Below, piece after piece: positions 6,896-13,572 of a stretch of 13,662 nucleotides of DNA. Source of the DNA: an uncultured Bacilli bacterium (lineage in GTDB: Bacteria > Bacillota_I > Bacilli_A > RF39 > UBA660); NCBI GenBank assembly GCA_934091015.1, contig CAKOKM010000031.1, positions 1 through 13,662 of the forward strand, in the 5' to 3' direction. The notes beneath the pieces were generated by a model. That model was not told the DNA's origin, ran no database searches, and saw only the letters and a program-made list of their open reading frames with translations. The stretch's first letter is position 1. Every line of letters starts with the position of its first letter. A program made the position numbers and the translations under genes.

Positions 6896-8798
6896 TAGTA
6901 ATTATATTAAACAAAGTATGCCTTACTTAGTATTGTTATTAGTTATTGTTGGTATTATGACATTTTATGAATTATCACAATACAAAGTTAATGTGTTTAC
7001 TTATGATCAATTTATATCTGAATTAGATAAACAAGATGTAAATAAATTAGAAATAACTGCTAAGAGTGGTGCTGGTATTTATTATATTACTGGTAAATTA
7101 AATGGATATTCTGATAAAGAAAGTTTTGAAGTTAATGCACCTTTATCAGAATCAGTAGTAAATAGAGTTACTGAGTATGCCGAAAGTAATAATATTACTT
7201 TGGTTACTGGAGAAAATCCAGAAAGAAATAATATTGGAGGAGTATTACTTAATGTAATTCCTACTGTGTTATTAGTTGGATCTATGTTATGGTTACTTAC
7301 TAAATTAGGTAAGAGTAATAATAATAGTATGGATTTTGGTAGAAGTAAAGCTAAATTAAGTGAAGAAGCTAAAGCTCATTTTAGTGATGTTGCTGGTTTA
7401 ACTGAAGAAAAAGAAGAAGTTGCTGAGTTAATTGATTTCTTAAAGAATCCAAAGAAGTTTCAAAAAATGGGTGCTAGAATTCCTAAAGGTGTATTACTTG
7501 TAGGGCCTCCAGGAACTGGTAAAACATTACTTGCTAAAGCTGTTGCTGGTGAAGCAAATGTTCCTTTCTACTATATAAGTGGTTCTGATTTTGTAGAATT
7601 ATTTGTAGGTGTAGGTGCATCTCGTGTTAGAGATATGTTTAAACAAGCTAAGCAAACTGCTCCATGTTTAATTTTTATTGATGAAATAGATGCAGTTGGC
7701 CGTCAAAGAGGTACTGGTTTAGGTGGCGGACATGATGAAAGAGAACAAACATTAAATCAGTTATTAACTGAAATGGATGGATTTGGCGCTAATGAGGGAA
7801 TAATAATTATTGCAGCTACAAATAGACCTGATGTTCTTGATCCAGCGCTACTAAGACCTGGAAGATTTGATAGACAAGTTACTGTAAGTTTACCTGATCA
7901 AAAGGAAAGACTTGCTATATTAAAAGTTCATGCTAAAAATAAAGTTTTTGGTAGTGATGTTAATTTAGAAAACATTTCTAAACGTACTCCTGGATATAGT
8001 GGAGCTGATTTAGAAAACTTACTTAATGAAGCAGCACTTCTTGCTGTTAGAAGAAATTTACCAGCTATTGGAATGGCGGAAATAGATGAAGCATCTGATA
8101 GAGTATTAATGGGACCTGCTAAGGTATCAAGAAAATATAGTGAAAATGATAAAAAATTTGTTTCTTATCATGAAGCAGGACATGCTGTTATTGGACTTAA
8201 ATTAGAACATGCTAATGTAGTTCAAAAAGTTACAATTATTCCTAGAGGTTCTGCTGGTGGATATAATATGATGATTCCAAGTGAAGAAAAGATTTGTTCT
8301 ACTAAAACTGATTTATTAGAAGAAATAACTGGTTTACTTGGTGGTAGAACTGCTGAGGAGTTAGTGTTTGGTGAAATAACTACTGGAGCACATAATGACT
8401 TTGAAAAGGCTACTAAAATTGCTAGAGCTATGGTTACTGAATATGGTATGAGTGATTTAGGACCATTACAATTTGAACAACAAGAAGGAAGTGTTTTCTT
8501 AGGTAGAGATTATAATAAATCACATAATTTCTCTAATGAAGTTGCTAATGAGATTGATATGGAAATGCGTAAAATTATTGATGAATGTCATGCTAAGGCA
8601 ACTGAAATTATTAAGCAAAATATGGATTTATTGAAGTTAATTGCTGAAAGTTTATTAGAACAAGAAACTTTAACAAAAGAAGAAATAGATTATTTAGTTG
8701 CTAATGGACATTTACCAAAAGATGAACAAGAAGTTAGCAGTGAAAAAGAAGAAAAAGTTGTTAAGACTAAGAAGAAAAAGGACAATACTGAAAAGTAA
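6882..8798 (+). CDS. ftsH: ATP-dependent zinc metalloprotease FtsH
   Basis: FtsH is a membrane-anchored hexameric AAA+ protease that extracts and degrades damaged membrane proteins and selected regulators. Two transmembrane helices (about 13-30 and 120-140) flank an extracytoplasmic domain of about 90 residues. The AAA module has Walker A GPPGTGKT (208-215), Walker B with D267-E268, and the second region of homology around NRPDVLDPALLRPGRFDR (314-331). The protease domain has HEAGH (430-434), with D506 as the likely third zinc ligand. The C-terminus ends in a charged lysine/glutamate-rich tail. The length of 638 is typical. AAGGAG precedes the start at 6882, which lies inside the end of tilS, so translation is probably coupled. 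A hairpin terminator follows immediately. Confidence 0.98.
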   Translation: MKKNNSNYIKQSMPYLVLLLVIVGIMTFYELSQYKVNVFTYDQFISELDKQDVNKLEITAKSGAGIYYITGKLNGYSDKESFEVNAPLSESVVNRVTEYAESNNITLVTGENPERNNIGGVLLNVIPTVLLVGSMLWLLTKLGKSNNNSMDFGRSKAKLSEEAKAHFSDVAGLTEEKEEVAELIDFLKNPKKFQKMGARIPKGVLLVGPPGTGKTLLAKAVAGEANVPFYYISGSDFVELFVGVGASRVRDMFKQAKQTAPCLIFIDEIDAVGRQRGTGLGGGHDEREQTLNQLLTEMDGFGANEGIIIIAATNRPDVLDPALLRPGRFDRQVTVSLPDQKERLAILKVHAKNKVFGSDVNLENISKRTPGYSGADLENLLNEAALLAVRRNLPAIGMAEIDEASDRVLMGPAKVSRKYSENDKKFVSYHEAGHAVIGLKLEHANVVQKVTIIPRGSAGGYNMMIPSEEKICSTKTDLLEEITGLLGGRTAEELVFGEITTGAHNDFEKATKIARAMVTEYGMSDLGPLQFEQQEGSVFLGRDYNKSHNFSNEVANEIDMEMRKIIDECHAKATEIIKQNMDLLKLIAESLLEQETLTKEEIDYLVANGHLPKDEQEVSSEKEEKVVKTKKKKDNTEK

Positions 8799-8832
8799 TG
8801 TTCTTTTTTTGTTATTTAAAGAACATTTTTTT
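8797..8832 (+). terminator. Rho-independent terminator after ftsH
   Basis: A 10-base-pair perfect stem (8797-8806 with 8818-8827) overlaps the ftsH stop codon, has an 11-base T-rich loop and is followed by a run of T to 8832. It ends the tilS-ftsH unit. Confidence 0.8.
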
Positions 8833-8860
8833 ACACAAGTTTGGTTATATATGATAAAAT
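8830..8860 (+). promoter_or_regulatory. Possible promoter of the parA-parB operon
   Basis: TTTACA (8830-8835) is followed by an extended -10-like TGATAAAAT (8852-8860). The spacing to TAAAAT is 19 bases, longer than ideal, with the TG possibly compensating. It starts right after the ftsH terminator and about 30 bases before parA. Confidence 0.4.
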
Positions 8861-8887
8861 AAAAAGTGATAGAAAAAGAGTGGTAAT

Positions 8888-9673
8888 ATGACAAAAATAA
8901 TTTCTTTAGTTAATCAAAAAGGTGGGGTTGGAAAGACTACTACAAGTATTAATTTAGCAGCTTCATTAGGTAAATTGGGTAAAAAAACTTTAATTATAGA
9001 TTTAGATCCTCAAGGTAATACTACTACTGGTTTAGGTGTCAATAAAGGGGAAATTAAAGCCAGTATTTATGATGTATTAAATGGGGATAGTCCTATTAAA
9101 AAAGCTATTAAAAAGACTAGTTTTGATTTACTTTCTATAATTCCAGCTACTATTAATTTAGCTGGTATCGATTATGAGTTATTAGAAAAAGGACATAATG
9201 ATTCTGAATTTAAAAAGAATGAACAACTTAGAAATGCACTTAGTGAAGTAAAAGATAATTATGACTATATAATAATTGATTGTCCACCTTCTTTAGGTGT
9301 TTTAACAACTAATGCTTTAGTTGCTAGTGATTCTGTTATTATTCCCGTTCAATGTGAATTTTTTGCGCTTGAAGGAATTAGTCAACTTTTAAATACTATT
9401 ATTATGACTCAAACTAGATTAAATCCTAATTTAAAAATAGAAGGTGTACTTTTAACTCTTTTAGATTCAAGAACAAATTTAGGATATGAAGTAGTTGAAG
9501 AAGTAAGAAAATATTTTAAAGATAAAACTTTTAATACTATAATTCCAAGATTAATTAGATTAGTTGAGGCACCAAGTCATGGTATGCCTATTAATGAATA
9601 TGAACCTAATAGTAGAGCTGCACTTGCATATATGAATTTAGCTAAGGAGGTTATAGAAAGAGATGGAGAATAA
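8888..9673 (+). CDS. parA: Chromosome-partitioning ATPase ParA/Soj
   Basis: ParA/Soj is a dimerising ATPase that binds nonspecific DNA and, with ParB at parS sites, moves chromosome origins apart; in Bacillus it also influences DnaA. The 261 residues match the chromosomal Soj type without the extra N-terminal HTH of many plasmid ParA proteins. It has the deviant Walker A KGGVGKTTTS (11-20) with both signature lysine K11 and K16, the Walker A' aspartate in IIDLDPQGN (36-44), and Walker B IIIDCPPSLG (128-137). The last 11 bases overlap parB, indicating coupled translation. The start has a GGTG-type ribosome binding site (GAGTGG). Typical in every respect. Confidence 0.97.
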   Translation: MTKIISLVNQKGGVGKTTTSINLAASLGKLGKKTLIIDLDPQGNTTTGLGVNKGEIKASIYDVLNGDSPIKKAIKKTSFDLLSIIPATINLAGIDYELLEKGHNDSEFKKNEQLRNALSEVKDNYDYIIIDCPPSLGVLTTNALVASDSVIIPVQCEFFALEGISQLLNTIIMTQTRLNPNLKIEGVLLTLLDSRTNLGYEVVEEVRKYFKDKTFNTIIPRLIRLVEAPSHGMPINEYEPNSRAALAYMNLAKEVIERDGE

Positions 9674-10553
9674 AAGAAGGGCTTTAGGTAAAGGGTTAGA
9701 ACAATTATTTGGAAGTGAAAATGTTGATTTAGATGCATTTGAACAAAATATTGTTGATACTGCTAGTAATAATGATGAAATTAAACAAATTAAACTTTCA
9801 GAAATTAGAAGTAATCCATATCAACCGAGAACTTATTTTAATGAAGAAGCTTTAAATGAACTTGCTGAATCAATAAAAATACATGGAGTAGTAGAACCAA
9901 TTATTGTTAAAAAAAGTATAAAAGGATATGAATTGGTTGCTGGTGAAAGAAGAACTAAAGCAAGTAGATTAGCAGGTATGGAAACAATTCCGGCTGTTGT
10001 TAAAGATTTTACTGATCAAGAAATGATGGATATTGCTATTTTAGAAAATATTCAAAGAGAAGATTTATCACCTTTAGAACTTGCCGAAGGATTTAAAAAG
10101 TATATTGAAAATACAGGTATGAGTCAAGAAGAAGTTGCTAAAAAATTTGGAAAAAGTAGATCATATATTACAAATGCATTGGGACTTTTAAATTTACCTA
10201 ATCCGGTTAAAGAAATGATTAATAACAAAGATATAAGTGCATCACATGCTAGAGTTTTATCTAAAATCGATGATGAAGATGTTGTTAATACATTAGCAAA
10301 TAAGGTTGCTAATGAAAAATTAACTGTTAGGGAACTTGAAGAAATAAGTAGTTCAGATATGTCTATTCCTAAAAGAAAACCAATGACAAGACAATCTATT
10401 AAAGTTAATAAATATGGAATTTATGAGAATTCTTTAAAAGAAAAATTAGGAGTATGCGTAAATGTTACCGATAATAAAATTGTAATTCCATTTAATGGAG
10501 AAAATGATTTAAATAGAATTTTCGATTTATTAAATATAGATTTGGATGATTAA
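9663..10553 (+). CDS. parB: Chromosome-partitioning protein ParB/Spo0J
   Basis: ParB binds parS sites, acts as a CTP-dependent clamp that spreads on DNA, recruits condensin and stimulates ParA. The N-terminal peptide RRALGKGLEQLF (5-16) is the family's ParA-activating motif. The CTP-binding ParB domain covers about 41-135, with GERR at 94-97 and ENIQRED at 128-134. The parS-reading helix-turn-helix follows at about 154-179, and a C-terminal dimerisation domain ends the 296-residue protein. It overlaps the end of parA and its own end abuts the DUF951 gene. I saw no copy of the canonical parS 16-mer within the window, which is not surprising since parS sites are scattered around the origin. Confidence 0.97.
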   Translation: MENKRRALGKGLEQLFGSENVDLDAFEQNIVDTASNNDEIKQIKLSEIRSNPYQPRTYFNEEALNELAESIKIHGVVEPIIVKKSIKGYELVAGERRTKASRLAGMETIPAVVKDFTDQEMMDIAILENIQREDLSPLELAEGFKKYIENTGMSQEEVAKKFGKSRSYITNALGLLNLPNPVKEMINNKDISASHARVLSKIDDEDVVNTLANKVANEKLTVRELEEISSSDMSIPKRKPMTRQSIKVNKYGIYENSLKEKLGVCVNVTDNKIVIPFNGENDLNRIFDLLNIDLDD

Positions 10554-10554
10554 T

Positions 10555-10749
10555 ATGAAATATAAAATTAATGATTACGTTGTTATGAAAAAGGATCATG
10601 CTTGTGGAAAAAATTTATGGCAGATTACTAGAACAGGTGTAGATATTAAGATTAAATGTGTAAATTGTAATCATGAAATTATGATGGATAGATTAGAATT
10701 CGAAAAAAAATTAAGGAGAATAGTTAATGAAGAGGATAAAAAAGATTAG
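10555..10749 (+). CDS. DUF951 family protein
   Basis: This 64-residue protein has the DUF951 pattern: an opening of the type MxYxINDxVxMKKxHxCG, then W-x-I-x-R-x-G-x-D-I-K-I-KC and a basic C-terminus. H15 and C17 together with C35 and C38 (KCVNC) suggest a small zinc-binding fold. Function is unknown; the family often sits close to parB or ychF in Bacillota, and here directly follows parB. An in-frame ATG at 10546 would add three residues, but I prefer 10555: family members start at this point and GGATGA lies just upstream, whereas nothing resembling a ribosome binding site precedes 10546. The gene starts two bases after the parB stop and its end overlaps the transporter gene by 23 bases. Confidence 0.85.
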   Translation: MKYKINDYVVMKKDHACGKNLWQITRTGVDIKIKCVNCNHEIMMDRLEFEKKLRRIVNEEDKKD

Positions 10750-12259
10750 AAATAAACATAGTTTACATCCGATATTTTCTTATTGTTTATTAATATTTGC
10801 TATTATAGTATTAAGTGGTGTTTTAAATTTATTTAATGTTACTACAACTTATAATAAAATATCTAACAATGGGACTTATGTTAGAGAACTAGTTTCAAGT
10901 GAGAATTTATTTAGTTTACATGGATTAAAAATTATTTTTAGTAACGCTGTTTCTAACTTTGCATCTTTTACTCCATTATCAATGTTAATTATTACGCTTA
11001 TTGGTATTGGTGTTATGGATAAAACAGGATTTTTAGATTCTCTTTTCTATATTTTAACTAGAAAAACTAATAAAAAGGTTGTTACTTTTGTTTTATCGTT
11101 TATATGTATTTTATCTTCTATTTCAGGAGATTTAGGATTTATAGTATTTATACCGCTTGCAGCTTTATTATTTAAATATGGTAAGAGACATCCTAAAGCT
11201 GGTATTATATGTGCATTTGCTTCAATTGCATGTGGTTATGGAATTAATTTATTTATGAGTAGTATTGATACATCTTTAATTGCTTATACTAATCAAGCTG
11301 CTAATTTATTGTCTAAAGATTATAATGTAGGAGTGTTTGCATTTTTAGTTGTTATGATACTAGTTTCAGTAATACTTGCTTCTATTATATCGTCTATTAC
11401 AGAAAAAGTTACGATTCCAAAACTTGGACATTATGAATTAATGACTGAGACAGAGGATTATTTAACAAAAAAAGAAAAAAGAGGATTATTAATTTCATTA
11501 TTCTTTGGTTTTATATATTTAATTATAATTATTTATAATATTATTCCGTATGCTCCGTTAGGAGGAAATTTCTTGGATTATAGTCAAAATTATTATATTG
11601 ATAAGTTATTTGGTTATAATAGTTTCTTTAGTCAAGGGTATGTATTTGTAGTTGTTATACTATTCTTTATTCTTGGATTTTCATATGGTGTTGCTACTAA
11701 AAAGATAAGAGATGCGAAGGATTTATTTGATTCAATGTGTTATAGCTTAGATAAAATTGGAAATGTTTTAGTTTATTTATTCTTTGCTTCTACATTAATA
11801 TTTGTATTTAAATCAAGTAATATTGGAACTCTTATAACAGCTTATTTTGCTAATGTGGTAAATTCTAGTAGTTTAAGTGGTGTAGTGCTTGTATTAATTA
11901 CTTTTGTTTTTAGTGCTTTATCTACATTAGTTTTGCCTGGATCTGTTAGCAAATGGGCTATTCTTAGTCCATCAATTGTTCCATCATTTATGAATGAAGG
12001 ATTAACTCCAGAACTAGCTACTTTAGTATTTAGAGCAGGTGAATGTGTTACTTATGGAATTACTCCAATTATGGCATACTTTGTTATCTATTTAGCGTTT
12101 ATGGAATTATATACTTCTGATAATGAAGAAGGATTATTTGGAAATATTAAATATTTAATACCATATTCAGTAGGAACTTTATTAATGTGGATAGTTATTA
12201 TATTACTATTTTATGTTACAGGAATTCCTTTTGGAATTGGTGGTTATGTTGGATTATAA
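10727..12259 (+). CDS. AbgT-family transporter
   Basis: A 510-residue integral membrane protein with about ten or more hydrophobic segments (for example 15-38, 80-97, 117-150, 202-222, 254-275, 303-322, 346-362, 384-404, 444-460, 476-500). The stretch 401-450, with LPGSVSKWAILSPSIVPSF and ITPIMAYF, and the internal NLFMSSIDTSLIAYTNQAA (174-192) match the re-entrant-loop regions of AbgT proteins. This family includes the p-aminobenzoyl-glutamate importer AbgT and the MtrF/YdaH transporters linked to sulfonamide and p-aminobenzoate export. Conserved D181, S408, W410, R436 and P447 are present; the usual aspartate after R-x-G is E439. Substrate cannot be told from sequence; a folate-related aromatic or another small carboxylate is possible. 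AAGGAG lies eight bases before 10727, inside the DUF951 gene, so it is the last gene of the parA-parB operon. Confidence 0.9.
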   Translation: MKRIKKIRNKHSLHPIFSYCLLIFAIIVLSGVLNLFNVTTTYNKISNNGTYVRELVSSENLFSLHGLKIIFSNAVSNFASFTPLSMLIITLIGIGVMDKTGFLDSLFYILTRKTNKKVVTFVLSFICILSSISGDLGFIVFIPLAALLFKYGKRHPKAGIICAFASIACGYGINLFMSSIDTSLIAYTNQAANLLSKDYNVGVFAFLVVMILVSVILASIISSITEKVTIPKLGHYELMTETEDYLTKKEKRGLLISLFFGFIYLIIIIYNIIPYAPLGGNFLDYSQNYYIDKLFGYNSFFSQGYVFVVVILFFILGFSYGVATKKIRDAKDLFDSMCYSLDKIGNVLVYLFFASTLIFVFKSSNIGTLITAYFANVVNSSSLSGVVLVLITFVFSALSTLVLPGSVSKWAILSPSIVPSFMNEGLTPELATLVFRAGECVTYGITPIMAYFVIYLAFMELYTSDNEEGLFGNIKYLIPYSVGTLLMWIVIILLFYVTGIPFGIGGYVGL

Positions 12260-12290
12260 ACTTACCTATTTTGGTAAGTTTTAATTTTTA
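12258..12290 (+). terminator. Rho-independent terminator of the parA-parB-DUF951-AbgT operon
   Basis: A nine-base-pair perfect stem (12258-12266 with 12273-12281) with loop TATTTT overlaps the stop codon of the transporter gene and is followed by a T-rich stretch. Confidence 0.82.
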
Positions 12291-12393
12291 TAAATCGCAA
12301 AATTGTATAGATAGTGTAAATTATAGCTTTCTTTGTTTATTTTCTTGAATATTTGTGTTAATTTTATGTTAGATAAAAGGGTAGGATGATAAA

Positions 12394-13401
12394 ATGGTAG
12401 TTGCTATCGTTAAAAATAAAAATGGTGAGGTAATTAATGATTTATCATTAAATATAGCTAAAACATTAATTGGTGAATTTACTAATGATGATTTAAAGAT
12501 AGAATTAAATAATGTTAATTATGATATAGCAATAATTGATATAACATCTATAAAAAATTTAAATGAAGATAATTATTTGTATAATTTTTTAAATTTTTTT
12601 ACAAAACCCGAAAAAGTGATATTTATAATTCATGATAATTTTTTTTCAACTAATTTAGAAATTGTTAGAAAATTAATTGAAAAAGGGTATTATAATTTTG
12701 CTAATAATATTACTGATGTTTATAGGTTAATAAATAATAAAAATTCTTTTAATGATGTTAGTAAATATCTAGGTGGCTACGATTTTTTAAAAAGTGATAA
12801 TGCTAGTTCTAATACACATAATAATAAATTTAAATCAAATAAAGTTATTGTTGGTATAGAAAATGGAACCCCACATGCGGGAGCTACAACATTAATGTAT
12901 ATGCTAGTTAAAGAAATAAGTAAAGGAAAAAAAATTAAAGGTATTGAAATGTTTAATAATGACTCTTTATATTTTAAAGATGATAGAATTATTACATGTC
13001 AAAGTAAATTTCAGTTTGAAACAATTGTTAATTCGCTAAATGATATCGATATTTTTATTGTAGATTTAAATGGATCCGATGTTAAGGAACTTTGTAATAA
13101 AGTAGTGTTTTTAGTTGATCCTGGGTATACAAAAATAAATAAAATAGTCAAAGGTAATCAAAAGGAATATGAAAAATTGTTAAATTGTAATATTGTTTTG
13201 AATAGAAGTAATATAAAAAATGATAATTTAAAAAATTTTGAATATGAAACTCATTTAAAAATTGTTGGTAATGTTCCTAATTTAAATGAAAGATTAGATA
13301 ATAGTAATGAATTAAAAGACTTAATAAGATTTTTAGTAGGTAATATTAAAATAAAGAGTAGTCATGGTGGATTGTTCTCTTTTCTAAGAAGAAAAAAATA
13401 G
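12394..13401 (+). CDS. CpaE/MinD-like protein with noncanonical P-loop
   Basis: A 335-residue protein with two halves. Residues 1-125 alternate strands and helices like a receiver domain (YDIAIIDI 43-50, VIFIIHDNF 75-83), with no clear phosphorylation site. After an Asn/Ser-rich linker (about 132-148), the second half follows the MinD/CpaE order: VIVGIENGTPHAGATTLMYM (151-170), IDIFIVDLNG (218-227) as Walker B-like strand, VVFLVDP (237-243), IVLNRSN (267-273) and IVGNVPN (290-296). The Walker A position reads GTPHAGATT (158-166), with no lysine where ParA/MinD proteins have two, so ATP hydrolysis is doubtful. The C-terminus HGGLFSFLRRKK (324-335) resembles the short amphipathic membrane-targeting helix of MinD. 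CpaE/TadZ proteins position pilus machinery, but no pilus genes are visible here. It has terminators on both sides and looks monocistronic. Fold assignment is moderate; function is unknown. Confidence 0.65.
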   Translation: MVVAIVKNKNGEVINDLSLNIAKTLIGEFTNDDLKIELNNVNYDIAIIDITSIKNLNEDNYLYNFLNFFTKPEKVIFIIHDNFFSTNLEIVRKLIEKGYYNFANNITDVYRLINNKNSFNDVSKYLGGYDFLKSDNASSNTHNNKFKSNKVIVGIENGTPHAGATTLMYMLVKEISKGKKIKGIEMFNNDSLYFKDDRIITCQSKFQFETIVNSLNDIDIFIVDLNGSDVKELCNKVVFLVDPGYTKINKIVKGNQKEYEKLLNCNIVLNRSNIKNDNLKNFEYETHLKIVGNVPNLNERLDNSNELKDLIRFLVGNIKIKSSHGGLFSFLRRKK

Positions 13402-13404
13402 TAC

Positions 13405-13441
13405 AAAAAGAATATCACATTAATATTTGTGATATTTTTTG
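13405..13441 (+). terminator. Rho-independent terminator after the CpaE-like gene
   Basis: Bases 13411-13419 pair perfectly with 13428-13436 around an eight-base loop, and a preceding A run can extend the pairing with the following T run, as in a typical A-stem-T terminator. It sits just after the stop codon at 13399-13401. Confidence 0.75.
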
Positions 13442-13507
13442 TTGAATTTGTTATTTTATAGGCATTTTATTTAATTATGCATAAATTAATATAGGGTGTG
13501 ATATTAA

Positions 13508-13549
13508 ATGGCTAAAAAGGTTGTAATAGATGCTGGGCATGGCAGATAA
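13508..13549 (+). pseudogene. 5' end of an N-acetylmuramoyl-L-alanine amidase gene, interrupted after 13 codons
   Basis: The ATG at 13508 has AGGGTG nine bases upstream and encodes MAKKVVIDAGHGR, then a stop. VVIDAGHG is the first conserved block of zinc-dependent Amidase_3 enzymes, which cut the bond between muramic acid and L-alanine in peptidoglycan; the histidine is a zinc ligand and the next residues are normally G-x-x-P-G. Many Bacillota amidases begin directly with this motif without a signal peptide, so this is probably the true start. The normal continuation is absent in all frames of the remaining 113 bases. The likely cause is an inserted element whose own end begins here; a chimeric assembly is the main alternative. 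The visible fragment alone cannot be functional. Confidence 0.72.
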
Positions 13550-13572
13550 TCTTATACACGGTGCATTATAAA
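13535..13572. other. Probable hybrid attachment site of an integrated element
   Basis: The amidase reading frame loses similarity to its family right after GGGCATGGC (13535-13543), and a convergent reading frame ends at 13566. The crossover of a serine recombinase would therefore lie at about 13540-13550. The element side contains the interrupted inverted repeat TTATA/TATAA (13552-13556 and 13567-13571) around CACGGTGCAT, which could be part of a recombinase-binding arm. The exact core dinucleotide cannot be fixed from one end. Confidence 0.4.

Noticed and set aside
8888..10553. A parS site near parA-parB
   Set aside because: No sequence close to the canonical TGTTTCACGTGAAACA was found in the operon or elsewhere in the window.
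10546..10554. Earlier ATG for the DUF951 gene, overlapping the end of parB
   Set aside because: It lacks a ribosome binding site and would add three residues not expected in the family; the ATG at 10555 fits better.
12291..12393. A promoter for the CpaE-like gene (TTGAAT at 12345 with TTAGAT at 12369)
   Set aside because: The implied transcription start would fall inside the ribosome binding site and the spacing is poor; a promoter must exist here but I cannot place it.
13508..13549. A simple frameshift as the cause of the short amidase frame
   Set aside because: None of the three forward frames after 13543 resembles the conserved continuation of an amidase, whereas the reverse strand is open and recombinase-like.
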